From Dyella sp. S184 (GTDB lineage: Bacteria > Pseudomonadota > Gammaproteobacteria > Xanthomonadales > Rhodanobacteraceae), in NCBI RefSeq assembly GCF_009766065.1, contig NZ_LMUE01000017.1:1-64000 (forward strand): DNA of 64,000 nt, read 5' to 3'. The translations under genes were made by a program, and so were the position numbers. The first letter of the stretch is position 1; each line of letters starts with the position of its first letter. A model generated the notes under the pieces. That model was not told the origin of the DNA and did not search any database. It saw nothing but the letters and a program-made list of their open reading frames with translations. Positions 1 to 9,557 of the stretch are shown piece after piece.

Positions 1-2
1 TG

Positions 3-80
3 CTTGGCGTTGCTGTTGCGATCGAAGATCGCGACCCGCAACAGGTCACCGCCAGGGGCTTTATCCCCAAACCCTCGTAG
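3..80 (+). CDS. 3' end of a gene entering from the left (25 codons)
   Basis: A frame open from the left edge reads through to a TAG at 78-80 and ends in the residues ARGFIPKPS. A glycine-phenylalanine step followed by lysine-proline is reminiscent of the end of a response-regulator receiver domain, but only 25 residues are visible and a receiver normally continues about 15-20 residues past the KP, so identity is open. The stop codon lies inside the left arm of the terminator hairpin at 69-98, a common arrangement that supports this being a true gene end. Confidence 0.35.
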   Translation, partial: LGVAVAIEDRDPQQVTARGFIPKPS

Positions 81-107
81 CTCACGCTACGGGGGTTTGT
101 TCTTTTT
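69..107 (+). terminator. Rho-independent terminator
   Basis: Left arm AAACCCTCGTAG (69-80) pairs with CTACGGGGGTTT (87-98) through one G-T wobble, with loop CTCACG, followed by the T-rich tract GTTCTTTTT. It ends the transcript arriving from the left edge. The following stretch to the rhomboid start (about 108-249) shows no gene. Confidence 0.8.
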
Positions 108-249
108 GGCGATCCGAATTGTTGCGGCGACGATGTGTGCGTTGTCGTATGCGATGGAATTGCCGCGGTGTCGATCGCCGTCGATGCTCTGCGATCACCT
201 ATGATGGACAACACGCCGCGATCCAGTCGGTGTTGGAGGGAGCGCGCTC

Positions 250-933
250 TTGTTTGTCCACGTCGAAACACGTCGCCGTCCTCGTTGGCATTGGGCCACC
301 TTGCTGGTGGTCACGCTGTGCGTGGCATGTTTTGTCGGACTGGCGCTGACCCCGGTACCGCAACGCGGGCCGTTGTTGCTGGAATGGGGCACCGTACCGG
401 CCAACATTTTCAACCCGCATGAGGCGCTGCTGCCGCAGTTGGCCGACCCAGCCCTGCTGCGGCTGTTCACGGCACTGTTCATCCATGTGACCTGGCTACA
501 TCTGCTCAGCAATCTATTGTTTCTGGCGATCTTTGGCCTGCCGGGCGAGCGTGCTCTGGGCTCGCTGCGGTTCCTGCTGTTGTTCGTGCTCGGCGGGATC
601 GTGGCGAACTTGATCGGTGCCTTGTCGCTGACCGGCGTACGGCTGCCGATCATCGGCTGCAGTGGCGCAGTATCAGCGGTGGTGGGTACCTACGTGGCGC
701 TGTTTCCGCGCGCCAAGCTCGGCTTGGTGCTGCCGCTTGGACTCTATCTGGAGTTTGTGCGGGTGCCGGCCTTTCTGCTGATCGGCATCTGGGTACTGCT
801 GCAATTGCTGTTCAGCTATGCCGGGCCGAGTTATGGCGCCTATGTGTGGTGGGCGCATATCGGTGGCTTTCTGTTCGGCGTGGTGTTTGCCCTGTTCTCA
901 CGCGACACGATCGCCCGCCGTCTGCGCGGCTGA
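250..933 (+). CDS. Rhomboid family intramembrane serine protease
   Basis: A 227-residue polytopic membrane protein with the rhomboid catalytic layout. HLLSN (H84, N88) lies in an early membrane helix, GCSGAVS (nucleophile S138) in the central one, and AHIGGF (general-base H203) in the last. Rhomboids cleave single-pass membrane substrates within the bilayer; the substrate here is unknown. The start is a TTG at 250 preceded by GGAGGG at 235-240, a good Shine-Dalgarno at normal spacing, and the first residues are basic, leading into a hydrophobic helix from about residue 14. The gene stands alone and meets the convergent amidotransferase gene with 5 bp between stop codons. Assignment as an active protease is well supported by the complete Ser-His pair. 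Confidence 0.9.
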   Translation: MFVHVETRRRPRWHWATLLVVTLCVACFVGLALTPVPQRGPLLLEWGTVPANIFNPHEALLPQLADPALLRLFTALFIHVTWLHLLSNLLFLAIFGLPGERALGSLRFLLLFVLGGIVANLIGALSLTGVRLPIIGCSGAVSAVVGTYVALFPRAKLGLVLPLGLYLEFVRVPAFLLIGIWVLLQLLFSYAGPSYGAYVWWAHIGGFLFGVVFALFSRDTIARRLRG

Positions 934-938
934 GTACA

Positions 939-1673
939 TCAACCGCATGCTGCGGCATGGGACCATTTGTTCTGACGCGCGAACTGCCGCAACAACTGGC
1001 GGGCGACCGGCGTGGCGGCTACGTTACCGAAGGCCTGCTTTGGATCAGCACCTTCGCGTTGCATGTCGGCATGTTTGCGCTTGATGTACGCACGCATCAC
1101 CTCGGCATTGAACTCCGGATGGAACTGCGTGCTGATAGCCTCCGGCCCGTGGCGCAACAGCTGGTGCGGATCGCGAGCAGAGCGGGCCAGTACGGCAGAG
1201 CCCGGCGGCGGCTCGAGTACGCTCTGTTCGTGGGTGGTGTGTGCACGGAAACTGGCCGGGAGTGTGCAGGCCAGGGAGTCGGATGCAGCAGCATCAAGCA
1301 GTTCGATCGGCTGGGTTCCGATCTCGCGACCACCAGGCAGGTAATCGACGCGTCCGCCCAGTGCATGCGCCATCAACTGATGGCCGTAGCAGACACCGAA
1401 CAACGGCAGCTCGACATCCATCGCGTTGCGGATCCAGCCTGCGGTGCGCTCGCTCCATGTCGCACGCTCCGTGACCATGGCCGCCGAGCCGGTGATCATG
1501 GCGCCGGCAACGTCCTGTACGGGCGGAAGTGCTTCACCAGCAGCGACATCAATCACCTGCAGTTGCTGCAGTCGTAGCCCTGTGCAAATCCGAAACCAAT
1601 GAGGAAAGTCGCCATGCCGGCCACGGATGTTGTCCGGCGCACGGCCGGTTCGGATGATCAATACGGGTTTCAT
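939..1673 (-). CDS. Class I glutamine amidotransferase (GMP synthase-like)
   Basis: A 244-residue stand-alone GATase1 protein. It has the nucleophile elbow FGVCYGHQ (C95) and the HPEF dyad (H185, E187), which together form the Cys-His-Glu triad that releases ammonia from glutamine. There is no synthetase domain, so the ammonia acceptor is not evident; close families include YfeJ-type and gamma-glutamyl hydrolase-like proteins. The ATG at 1673 was chosen because the conserved fold begins there (MKPVLIIRTG) and longer upstream extension is low-complexity and arginine-rich. It follows the secretion-ATPase gene on the same strand by 32 bp and may be cotranscribed, although no functional link is known. 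Confidence 0.85.
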   Translation of the reverse strand: MKPVLIIRTGRAPDNIRGRHGDFPHWFRICTGLRLQQLQVIDVAAGEALPPVQDVAGAMITGSAAMVTERATWSERTAGWIRNAMDVELPLFGVCYGHQLMAHALGGRVDYLPGGREIGTQPIELLDAAASDSLACTLPASFRAHTTHEQSVLEPPPGSAVLARSARDPHQLLRHGPEAISTQFHPEFNAEVMRAYIKRKHADMQREGADPKQAFGNVAATPVARQLLRQFARQNKWSHAAACG

Positions 1674-1705
1674 GCAGGGCAAGGTCGGGTGCGGAATGGA
1701 CGTCT

Positions 1706-3526
1706 TTATGGTTTGGTATCGTCGAAGGCTTCGATCGGCGGCAGCACGGTAAGTATTTCCTGCACGGTGGTCAGCCCCGCGGCCACTTGATCGGCAGCGG
1801 AGATGCGCAACGGTCGCATGCCTTCGGATAATGCCGCCTGACCGAAGTTGCTCAGGTCGAGCTCGGCCGAAATGAGCCCGCGCAGCCGCGGCGAAAGCTT
1901 CATCATTTCGTAGATGCCGGTGCGGCCGAGGAATCCGGTGTTGCGGCATTCCAGGCAGCCGACCGGCTGGAATACCTTGTCAGGCACCGGTATCGACCAG
2001 CCATGGGTCAGGACATTCCATGCCTGCGGATCCTGCGTGGTTTCTTGCTTGCAGTGGGGGCATAGCGTTCGCACCAGACGCTGCGCGACCACACCGGTGA
2101 GGGTGGACTGGATCAGGTAATGCGGCACGCCGAGATCGAGCAGGCGGGTGACCGCGCTCGGTGCATCGTTGGTATGCAGAGTGGACAGCACCAGGTGGCC
2201 GGTCAACGAGGCCTGTACCGCCATCTGCGCGGTTTCGAGGTCGCGGATTTCGCCAACCATGATGATGTCCGGATCCTGTCGCAGCAGGGTGCGAACGCCT
2301 GCAGCAAAATCCAGGTCGATCGCAGCATGCACCTGCATCTGGTTGAATTCCGGCGAGACCATCTCGATCGGATCTTCCACCGTGCACACATTGAGTTCCG
2401 GCGTGGCCAGATGCTTCAGCGTGGAATACAGCGTGGTGGTCTTGCCCGAACCGGTCGGGCCGGTGACCAGCACGATGCCGTGCGGACGTTCCACCATGCT
2501 GCGCCAAAGGACGCCCTCACCGGGGGAAAAGCCGAGCTGGGCAAAATCCTTGACGACCAGATCCGGATCGAAGATGCGCATCACCACCTTTTCGCCAAAC
2601 GCGGTAGGCATGTTGGAGATGCGCAGCTCCACTTCACGACCGGAAGCCGAGCGGGTCTTGATGCGGCCATCCTGTGGCCGGCGCTTCTCCGCGACGTCCA
2701 TGCGCGCGAGGATCTTGATGCGCGCGGTCACGGCGGTCATTACCGGCGAGGGCAACTCGAACACCTTGAGCATCTTGCCGTCGATGCGGAAGCGGATCAG
2801 CCCGGTGTCGCGACGTGGCTCCAGATGGATGTCCGACGCGCGCTGCTCGAACGCGTACTGCAGCAACCAGTCGACGATGTGCACCACATGGCGGTCATCG
2901 GCACCGACCTCGCCACTCTTGCCCAGCTCGACCAGCTGCTCGAAGTTGAGGATCGCCGAGGCGTTGTTGTCGTTGACCTTGGCGTCCCTGGCCAGCTGGA
3001 TCGAGCGCTGGACGCCGTAGAATTCCTGCAGATAACGGTTGATGTCGATCGGACTGGACACCACGCGGTGCACATCACGACGCAGCATCTGTGCCAGGTC
3101 GCTGGCCCATGCCGCATCGAACGGTTCGCAGGTAGCAAACGTCACCTCGCCCGCCGAGGCGGCGACCGGCAGGATCCGGTGGCGCAGGGCGTAGGCATGG
3201 CTCACCACCTGGGTCACCGAGGTGGCGTTGATCTTCATCGGATCGATTTTCAGATACGGCAGGCCGGCATGGTTGGCCAGCCATTCGGTCAAGGCTTCCA
3301 GCTTCAATGGCCGGCCCGGCTCTCGCTGATTCGCCAGCTTGGCATTGGCGATCAACACCAGCGGATGCAGTTCCACCGTGCTGCGGCCAGAGCGTGCGCC
3401 CATGCGTACCTGCTTGGCGTCATCGGCCAGCAGGTATCCGTCGACGACCAGCGCCGCCAGCAGGTCGTCCAGTTCCAGACGGCCACGGCGACCCAGCAGG
3501 GATGCGATTTGCGGTGATGCGGCCAT
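1706..3526 (-). CDS. GspE/PilB-type type II secretion or type IV pilus assembly ATPase
   Basis: A 606-residue cytoplasmic ATPase. An N-terminal MshEN/GSPII_E region spans about 75-170. The nucleotide-binding domain has Walker [10 protein letters not shown] (356-364), the Asp box around EDPIE (about 384-388), Walker [13 protein letters not shown] (418-429) and the His box [13 protein letters not shown] (about 442-454). A tetracysteine zinc site is formed by CPHC (C489, C492) and CLEC (C524, C527), as in PilB and GspE. The start at 3526 has GGGAGG about 9 nt upstream. It lacks neighbouring gsp or pil genes, so which machine it powers cannot be read from context. Divergent from glyQ. Confidence 0.9.
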   Translation of the reverse strand: MAASPQIASLLGRRGRLELDDLLAALVVDGYLLADDAKQVRMGARSGRSTVELHPLVLIANAKLANQREPGRPLKLEALTEWLANHAGLPYLKIDPMKINATSVTQVVSHAYALRHRILPVAASAGEVTFATCEPFDAAWASDLAQMLRRDVHRVVSSPIDINRYLQEFYGVQRSIQLARDAKVNDNNASAILNFEQLVELGKSGEVGADDRHVVHIVDWLLQYAFEQRASDIHLEPRRDTGLIRFRIDGKMLKVFELPSPVMTAVTARIKILARMDVAEKRRPQDGRIKTRSASGREVELRISNMPTAFGEKVVMRIFDPDLVVKDFAQLGFSPGEGVLWRSMVERPHGIVLVTGPTGSGKTTTLYSTLKHLATPELNVCTVEDPIEMVSPEFNQMQVHAAIDLDFAAGVRTLLRQDPDIIMVGEIRDLETAQMAVQASLTGHLVLSTLHTNDAPSAVTRLLDLGVPHYLIQSTLTGVVAQRLVRTLCPHCKQETTQDPQAWNVLTHGWSIPVPDKVFQPVGCLECRNTGFLGRTGIYEMMKLSPRLRGLISAELDLSNFGQAALSEGMRPLRISAADQVAAGLTTVQEILTVLPPIEAFDDTKP

Positions 3527-3588
3527 CCGGATGTTCCTCCCGTAACGTCTTCTGCCGGGTGCAAACCAGTGGGAATGCAAGCTGCGGC

Positions 3589-3594
3589 TATACT
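3589..3594 (+). promoter_or_regulatory. Candidate -10 box for glyQS
   Basis: TATACT lies 31 bp before the glyQ ATG in the 98-bp region between the divergent ATPase and glyQ genes. No convincing -35 hexamer is visible at 16-18 bp, so this is only a candidate. Confidence 0.35.
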
Positions 3595-3624
3595 ATCGCG
3601 CTTTATCCAAGGTCACGGAAAACC

Positions 3625-4536
3625 ATGTCCGCGCGCACCTTCCAGGACGTCATCCAGACCCTCAACCGCTACTGGGCGGCGCAGGGTTGCGTGTTGTTGC
3701 AGCCACTCGATACCGAGGTCGGTGCCGGCACGTTCCACCCCGCCACCTTCCTGCGCGCACTCGGTCCCGAGCCGTGGGCGGCGGCCTATGTGCAGCCCTC
3801 GCGTCGCCCCACCGACGGTCGTTATGGCGAAAACCCCAATCGCCTGCAGCATTACTACCAGTATCAGGTGGTGATGAAGCCGAACCCGGAGAACATCCTC
3901 GAGCTGTACATCGGTTCGCTGAAGGAGCTTGGCCTCGATCCACTGATACATGATCTGCGCTTCGTCGAGGACAACTGGGAGTCGCCAACCTTGGGTGCCT
4001 GGGGCCTCGGCTGGGAAGTCTGGTTGAACGGCATGGAAGTGACCCAGTTCACCTACTTCCAGCAAGCTGGCGGCCTGGAGTGTCGACCGGTGACCGGCGA
4101 GATCACCTACGGTCTGGAACGGCTGGCGATGTACCTGCAGAACGTGGACAACGTCTACGACCTGGTCTGGACGGATGGCCCGCGCGGTACCGTGACCTAC
4201 GGCGATGTATTCCACCAGAGCGAAGTGGAGCAGAGCACCTACAACTTCGAGTACGCCAACGTACCCGAGCTGCTGCATTGGTTCGACGTGTGCGAAGCCA
4301 CCGCCAACCAGCTGATTGGCGCGAACCTGCCGCTGCCGGCTTACGAGCAGGTGATGAAGGCCAGCCACACGTTCAACCTGCTCGATGCGCGCCGCGCGAT
4401 CAGTGTCACCGAGCGGCAACGCTACATCCTGCGCGTGCGCACCTTGTCGCGCAGCGTGGCCGAAATCTATGTGGCGCAGCGCGAGAAACTCGGTTTCCCG
4501 GGCCTCAAGCAAGTGAAGGAACTGGCCCATGGCTGA
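3625..4536 (+). CDS. glyQ: Glycine-tRNA ligase alpha subunit
   Basis: A 303-residue protein of the usual GlyQ length. GlyQ carries the catalytic core of the bacterial alpha2beta2 glycyl-tRNA synthetase, activating glycine with ATP. The family signature [17 protein letters not shown] occupies residues 57-73, followed by the [11 protein letters not shown] segment. The ATG at 3625 was preferred over upstream in-frame starts because the conserved N-terminus [10 protein letters not shown] begins there; the Shine-Dalgarno is weak (CGGAA). It overlaps glyS by 8 bp, implying translational coupling that would keep the two subunits stoichiometric. Confidence 0.97.
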   Translation: MSARTFQDVIQTLNRYWAAQGCVLLQPLDTEVGAGTFHPATFLRALGPEPWAAAYVQPSRRPTDGRYGENPNRLQHYYQYQVVMKPNPENILELYIGSLKELGLDPLIHDLRFVEDNWESPTLGAWGLGWEVWLNGMEVTQFTYFQQAGGLECRPVTGEITYGLERLAMYLQNVDNVYDLVWTDGPRGTVTYGDVFHQSEVEQSTYNFEYANVPELLHWFDVCEATANQLIGANLPLPAYEQVMKASHTFNLLDARRAISVTERQRYILRVRTLSRSVAEIYVAQREKLGFPGLKQVKELAHG

Positions 4537-6676
4537 GCACAAGCCGCTGTTGATCGAACTGGGTACCGAGGAACTGCCGCCGAAGGCGCTCGATGAGCTT
4601 TCCGCGGCATTTCTGCGCGGTATCTGTGATGGTCTGGCCAAACGCGGTATCGATGCCGCGCTGGATCAGGCGAAAGCCTATGCCTCGCCACGCCGTCTGG
4701 CGGTGCATATCCCTGGTATTGCGCAGGCGCAACCGGAGCAGACGATCGAGCGCCGTGGCCCGGCCATGAACGCCGCGCTGGATGCCGAAGGGCAACCGTC
4801 CAAGGCGCTGCTCGGTTTCGCGCAATCGTGCGGTGTCGGCGTCGAACAACTTGAAAAGCTGCAGACCGACAAGGGCGCGTGGTTCGTGTTCCGTGCGGTG
4901 AAGCCGGGCCAGCCGGTAGCCGCCTTGTTGCTGGAAATCATCGAAGAGGCACTGAAGGGGCTGCCGATTCCGCGCCCGATGCGCTGGGCCGATCACGACT
5001 ACAGCTTCGTGCGTCCCGTGCACTGGCTGGTGATCCTGCATGGTGCCGAGATTGTCGACGGCGAAGTGCTGGGCCTGAAGAGCGGCCGCAAGTCGCGCGG
5101 CCACCGCTTCATGCATCCGCAGCCGGTACATGTGGCCGATGCTGACAGTTGGCTGGATGCGATGCGTGCTTCCAACGTGTTGGCCGACCCGCTGGAGCGA
5201 CGCCAGCGCATCCGCGCGCAGGTCGAACAGGTCAGCAAACAGACGGGTGGCGTGCCGCGACTGGATGCTGCGTTGCTCGACGAGTTGGCCAACCTTACGG
5301 AATGGCCGGCTGCAATTGCCTGCACGTTCGAGCGCGAGTTCCTCAGCGTTCCGCCGGAGGCCTTGGTGACCACCATGGTGGCGAACCAGAAATTCGTGCC
5401 GGTGTTTGATGCAGACGGCAAACTCACCGAGCATTTCATCGGCATCGCGAATATCGACAGCAAGGATCCGGCCGAGATCCGCAAAGGCTACGAGCGGGTG
5501 ATACGCCCGCGTTTCGCCGATGCCAAATTCTTCTGGGACGAGGATCTGAAGACGCCACTCGCCAGCTATCAGGAGCAGCTCAAGAGCGTCACCTACCAGC
5601 AGGCGCTGGGCAGTCTGTGGGACAAGAGCGTGCGCGTGGCCGAGCTGGCGCGCGTGATCGCCAACCGGGTTGGCGTGGATGCCGGTGCCGCCACCCGCGC
5701 GGCGAGCCTGAGCAAGTGCGACCTCCTGACTCGCATGGTCGGGGAGTTTCCCGAACTGCAGGGCGTGATGGGCCGCTATTACGCCAGCCATGATGGTGAG
5801 CCGGCCGAAGTGGCCGCGGCGCTGGACAGTTATTACCAGCCGCGCTTCGGTGGCGATGCGATCGCTCCCGGCCGGCTGGGCCAGGTACTGGCCGTGGCCG
5901 AGCGACTGGACACGTTGGCCGGCATCTTCGCGGTCGGCATGAAGCCGAGCGGCAACAAGGATCCGTTCGCGCTGCGCCGGGCTGCGTTGGGACTGGCGCG
6001 CACGCTGATCGAAGGTGGTCTGGAGCTTGATCTGCGCGGCAGCCTCGTCGAGGCGCTGGAACTGCTGCCCGACGGCGCACTGGCCGCGGGCCTGAAACCC
6101 GGCAAGGACGGCAAGCCGCCGGTCCTGAATGCGGGCCAGCGGCGGGCGATCCTGCTCGACGAGTTGTACGACTTCGTGCTCGATCGTCTGCGCGGCTACT
6201 ACGCCGAGCAGGGGTTCGACAACGCACAGTTCGAAGCCGTGCTGGCGGTGCAGCCAGGCAGCCTGGCCGATTTCGATCGGCGCCTGCGTGCGGTGGCCGA
6301 GTTTGGTCGTCGTCCGGAAGCGGCCAGCCTGGCTGCGGCCAACAAGCGTGTCGCGAATATCCTGCGCAAGCAGGCCGAGGAAACCGGCGCGCCGGCGATC
6401 GGTCGCGCGGTCGATCCGGCGTACTTCGAGGTGGATGCCGAGCGTGAACTGGCTGATGCCCTCGCCTCAGCGCAACGGGACACGGCCGAACCATTGGCCG
6501 CCGGCGACTACACCGCCGTGCTGGCCCGTCTGTCGCAGCTGCAGGTGCCGGTGGATACCTTCTTCGACAATGTGCTGGTGAATGCCGAGAATCCTGCCGT
6601 GCGCGCGAACCGGCTCGCCCTGCTAGGGCAGCTGAAGGCACAGTTCAGCGCGATCGCCGATATCGCCCTGCTCTGA
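4529..6676 (+). CDS. glyS: Glycine-tRNA ligase beta subunit
   Basis: A 715-residue protein beginning with the conserved N-terminal stretch [12 protein letters not shown] (residues 7-18), as in other GlyS proteins. The beta subunit binds tRNA-Gly, and the C-terminal third contains the DALR-like anticodon-binding domain. Its start codon lies inside the end of glyQ (ATG at 4529, glyQ stop at 4534-4536), so the pair is translated as a coupled operon. Length and both ends agree with the family; nothing is missing. Transcription ends at the strong hairpin just downstream. Confidence 0.97.
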   Translation: MAEHKPLLIELGTEELPPKALDELSAAFLRGICDGLAKRGIDAALDQAKAYASPRRLAVHIPGIAQAQPEQTIERRGPAMNAALDAEGQPSKALLGFAQSCGVGVEQLEKLQTDKGAWFVFRAVKPGQPVAALLLEIIEEALKGLPIPRPMRWADHDYSFVRPVHWLVILHGAEIVDGEVLGLKSGRKSRGHRFMHPQPVHVADADSWLDAMRASNVLADPLERRQRIRAQVEQVSKQTGGVPRLDAALLDELANLTEWPAAIACTFEREFLSVPPEALVTTMVANQKFVPVFDADGKLTEHFIGIANIDSKDPAEIRKGYERVIRPRFADAKFFWDEDLKTPLASYQEQLKSVTYQQALGSLWDKSVRVAELARVIANRVGVDAGAATRAASLSKCDLLTRMVGEFPELQGVMGRYYASHDGEPAEVAAALDSYYQPRFGGDAIAPGRLGQVLAVAERLDTLAGIFAVGMKPSGNKDPFALRRAALGLARTLIEGGLELDLRGSLVEALELLPDGALAAGLKPGKDGKPPVLNAGQRRAILLDELYDFVLDRLRGYYAEQGFDNAQFEAVLAVQPGSLADFDRRLRAVAEFGRRPEAASLAAANKRVANILRKQAEETGAPAIGRAVDPAYFEVDAERELADALASAQRDTAEPLAAGDYTAVLARLSQLQVPVDTFFDNVLVNAENPAVRANRLALLGQLKAQFSAIADIALL

Positions 6677-6687
6677 GCAGCGCCTAC

Positions 6688-6726
6688 AAAAAAAGCGGCA
6701 GCCATGATGGCTGCCGCTTTTTCTTT
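6688..6726. terminator. Bidirectional Rho-independent terminator
   Basis: Perfect inverted repeat AAAGCGGCAGCCAT / ATGGCTGCCGCTTT with a one-base centre, flanked by an A tract on the left and a T tract on the right. It can terminate glyQS rightward and the XRE regulator gene leftward. Confidence 0.9.
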
Positions 6727-6748
6727 TCTTTGATCGCTGCGCGCGGAA

Positions 6749-7318
6749 TCAGGCGGTGCCACGATCCAGGCGGATACGTTCTGCCAAGCGGTGATTGAAT
6801 GTCACCATCGCGAGCGGATCCACATGGGAACCGCCGGGGCCGAGGATTTCGTACAGCTGCGTCAGCAGGTCGGTGTTCTCCGACATCGAAAGCTGGCTTC
6901 CGGCCAGGCTCAACTCAGACTGCAGAATGCGCATGGCGGTATTCAGCCGCTGGGTGTCGACACCGGTGCTCTCGGCATGCCCCTGATGCTGCTGCGTTCC
7001 CAGCCGGTGGCGCGGCCGATGGGAGGCCACGTTTTCCGAACTGTACTGGTCATCCAGGGTGGGAACACTCGGGTCGAGCTGCAGCGTGCCCTCGCCCGCC
7101 ACCAGCCAGACCAGCGAAATGCCCAAGGTGCGCGCCAGTGTCACGCAGCGCGCCCGTGAAGGGTCGGTGTTGCCATCGCGCCAACTGCGCACCACACCTT
7201 CCGAGAATCCGCACATTCTGGCGATCTCGGTAGCGCTGCCGACGCGCTGGATCAGCAGTTTTATGCGATCCGAGAAGGTCCCTGCGGTGGTGGGGAGCGT
7301 GTTTTTTTGCGTATTCAT
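6749..7318 (-). CDS. XRE-family helix-turn-helix transcriptional regulator
   Basis: A 189-residue protein. An N-terminal HTH of phage-repressor type spans about residues 15-75: GSATEIARMCGFSEGVVRSW carries the two helices, and SLVWLVAGEG follows, a signature seen in CI/C2-like and Cro-like proteins. The C-terminal half is unrecognised, without a visible LexA-type peptidase Ser-Lys pair. The ATG at 7318 starts MNTQKNT; a TTG at 7351 is possible but gives a proline-rich extension with no ribosome site. The region upstream carries phased TTGC repeats likely to be its own operator. Convergent with glyS, divergent from the LplT-PlsC gene. Confidence 0.8.
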   Translation of the reverse strand: MNTQKNTLPTTAGTFSDRIKLLIQRVGSATEIARMCGFSEGVVRSWRDGNTDPSRARCVTLARTLGISLVWLVAGEGTLQLDPSVPTLDDQYSSENVASHRPRHRLGTQQHQGHAESTGVDTQRLNTAMRILQSELSLAGSQLSMSENTDLLTQLYEILGPGGSHVDPLAMVTFNHRLAERIRLDRGTA

Positions 7319-7393
7319 CGGCGGTGGCCAGGGCGATGATAATGGGGGCAAGCGCGCCTATCGTAATACCGAAAGCCAGCGAAATGCTGAAGG

Positions 7394-7466
7394 TTGCATA
7401 AAGTTGCGAAGTGTTGCGCGTGTAAATTACCGCAAAGTGCAATAACACGACATCAAAACGCAGCAA
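7394..7466. promoter_or_regulatory. Phased TTGC/GCAA repeats, probable operator of the XRE regulator
   Basis: The 358-bp gap between the XRE gene and the LplT-PlsC gene holds no gene. It is AT-rich and contains TTGC at 7394, 7404 and 7414 (exactly 10-bp pitch) and inverted copies GCAA at 7432, 7439 and 7463. The perfect palindrome GTAAATTAC (7422-7430) lies between the two sets. The arrangement resembles a multimeric repressor site; which of the two divergent genes it controls is an inference. Confidence 0.5.
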
Positions 7467-7676
7467 ATTACGATAAATGCTCAGAGTTGGCGGGAATGCT
7501 TGGCCGGCCCGGGTTCCGTACTTCGACGTGGTAAGCGCTCAAAAGTTTCATGGCTTCGGTCCGAGTCGAATCAGCTCTTGCAGCTTGCGTTGTGCATGCG
7601 ACTTGCACATGGCAATAATCCCTCCGGACGTGAAGGCCTGCGGGCTTACGCGGATATTCCTTCACCAGGGCTTCGC

Positions 7677-9551
7677 ATGAGCCAATTCGCACTGCTGGGC
7701 AAGCGGCGCTTTGCGCCGTTCTTCTGGACCCAGGCGCTGGGCGCGTTCAACGACAGCGCGTTCCGCAATGCGATGGTGATGCTGGCGGCGTTCCAGATGG
7801 GGCTGCCGGAACGACAGGTGTCGCTGTACACCAATCTCGCGCCGGCGCTGTTCATCCTGCCGTACTTCCTGTTCTCGGCCACGGCGGGGCAGCTCGCTGA
7901 AAAGTTCGAGAAGACGCGGATCATCCGCTACGTGAAGCTGTTCGAGGTCGCCGCCATGCTGCTGGCGGCCTGGGGTTTCCACACCCACCATCTGGTGCTG
8001 CTGCTGATCGTGCTGTTCATGATGGGCGTGCACTCAACGGTGTTCGGGCCGATCAAGTACGCGATCCTGCCTCAGGCGTTGAAGCCCACTGAACTGGTCG
8101 GCGGCAACGGCATGGTCGAGATGGGTACCCAGCTGGCGATCCTGATCGGCATGATCGTGGGCAATGCGTTGATGCTGCTTGCCGGGGTGGGGCCGCTGGC
8201 GTCGGCGGCGCTGACCATTGCCGTGGCGCTGGCCGGCTACAGTACAAGCCGGGCGATTCCTCCCGCACCGGCAACGGCGCCCGAGCTGAAATTCAACTGG
8301 AACCCGGTGACCGAGACGGTGCGCGTGCTCGGCATCACGCACAGCGATCGTGCAGTGTTCAATGCGGTGCTGGGCATCTCATGGTTCTGGTTCTTCGGCA
8401 CCGTGCTGGTGGCGCAGCTGCCGATCTACACCAAGTTCAACCTTGGCGGCGACGGCTCGGTGAGTACGCTGGTGCTTACCTTGTTCTCGCTGGGTACCGG
8501 CGTGGGCTCGCTGCTGTGCGAGAAAATGTCGGGCAAGCGGGTGGAGATCGGGCTGGTGCCGCTGGGTGCGTTCGGGCTTACCGCTTTCGGCATCGACCTG
8601 TATTTCGCACGGCCAGGTGCGGCGGTGCTGCAGGGCCTGGACTGGCTGGCTTTCCTGCATGCGGCCGGCAGCTGGCGGATCGTGCTGGATCTCACCGCGA
8701 TCGGCGTTTTCGCCGGCTTCTACGTCGTGCCGCTGTTCGCCTTCGTGCAGGCACGCGCGCCACGGGAAAAACTGTCGCGGATCATTGCCGGCAACAACAT
8801 CATCAATGCGCTGCTGATCGTGATGGCCTCGATGTTCGGGCTGATGCTGAGCCGGCTGGGGATGAGTGCGGCAGAGATTTTCGCGGTCGATGCGCTGCTC
8901 AATGTGGTGGTGGCCGTCTACATCTTCACCCTGGTGCCCGAGTTCCTGATGCGTTTCATCACCTGGGTGCTGGTTAACACGCTGTATCGGGTGCGTGCGG
9001 ACGGCGCGCAGCACATTCCCGAGGAGGGTGCTGCCCTGCTGGTCTGCAACCACGTCAGTTTCGTGGATCCGCTGCTGCTGATGGCGAACCTGCGGCGGCC
9101 GGTGCGCTTCGTGATGTATTACAAGATCTTCAATATCCCGCTGTTGAGCTTTGTTTTCCGTACCGCGAAGGCGATCCCGATCGCGGGCTACAAGGAAGAT
9201 CCGGCCGTGCTGCAACAGGCTTATGACGCCATCGACGAGGCGCTGGCCGCAGGCGAAGTGGTGTGTATCTTTCCCGAGGGCGGACTGACTGGCGATGGCC
9301 AGATCGCGACGTTCCGTCCGGGCGTGGAAAAGATCCTGGCGCGCCGGCCGGTGCCGGTGGTGCCGATGGCGTTGCGTGGCCTGTGGGGCAGTGTGTGGAG
9401 CCGGCGCGACTCGATGTTGCGTCGCGCGCGATTGCCACGGCGCTTCCGCGCCCGGGTGGAGCTGGTGGTCGATGCACCGCTGGTGCCGCAACAGGTCAGC
9501 GCGGCGACGCTGGAAACGCGGATTCGCGAATTGCGCGGCGATCTCGCCTAG
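7677..9551 (+). CDS. Two-domain MFS lysophospholipid transporter / PlsC acyltransferase (LplT-PlsC)
   Basis: A 624-residue fusion. Residues about 10-425 form an MFS transporter of the LplT type (start FALLGKRRFAPFFWTQALGA). Residues about 435-624 form a PlsC-type acyltransferase with the HX4D motif in NHVSFVD (H459, D464) and FPEGG at 532-536. LplT flips lysophospholipid inward and the acyltransferase re-acylates it. In full Aas proteins a third, AMP-forming acyl-ACP ligase domain follows; here the protein ends at RIRELRGDLA without it, so it must use pre-made acyl-ACP or acyl-CoA or a separate ligase. The ATG at 7677 has CAGGG upstream. Convergent with the ampE-like gene (6 bp). Confidence 0.88.
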   Translation: MSQFALLGKRRFAPFFWTQALGAFNDSAFRNAMVMLAAFQMGLPERQVSLYTNLAPALFILPYFLFSATAGQLAEKFEKTRIIRYVKLFEVAAMLLAAWGFHTHHLVLLLIVLFMMGVHSTVFGPIKYAILPQALKPTELVGGNGMVEMGTQLAILIGMIVGNALMLLAGVGPLASAALTIAVALAGYSTSRAIPPAPATAPELKFNWNPVTETVRVLGITHSDRAVFNAVLGISWFWFFGTVLVAQLPIYTKFNLGGDGSVSTLVLTLFSLGTGVGSLLCEKMSGKRVEIGLVPLGAFGLTAFGIDLYFARPGAAVLQGLDWLAFLHAAGSWRIVLDLTAIGVFAGFYVVPLFAFVQARAPREKLSRIIAGNNIINALLIVMASMFGLMLSRLGMSAAEIFAVDALLNVVVAVYIFTLVPEFLMRFITWVLVNTLYRVRADGAQHIPEEGAALLVCNHVSFVDPLLLMANLRRPVRFVMYYKIFNIPLLSFVFRTAKAIPIAGYKEDPAVLQQAYDAIDEALAAGEVVCIFPEGGLTGDGQIATFRPGVEKILARRPVPVVPMALRGLWGSVWSRRDSMLRRARLPRRFRARVELVVDAPLVPQQVSAATLETRIRELRGDLA

Positions 9552-9557
9552 GACGGG

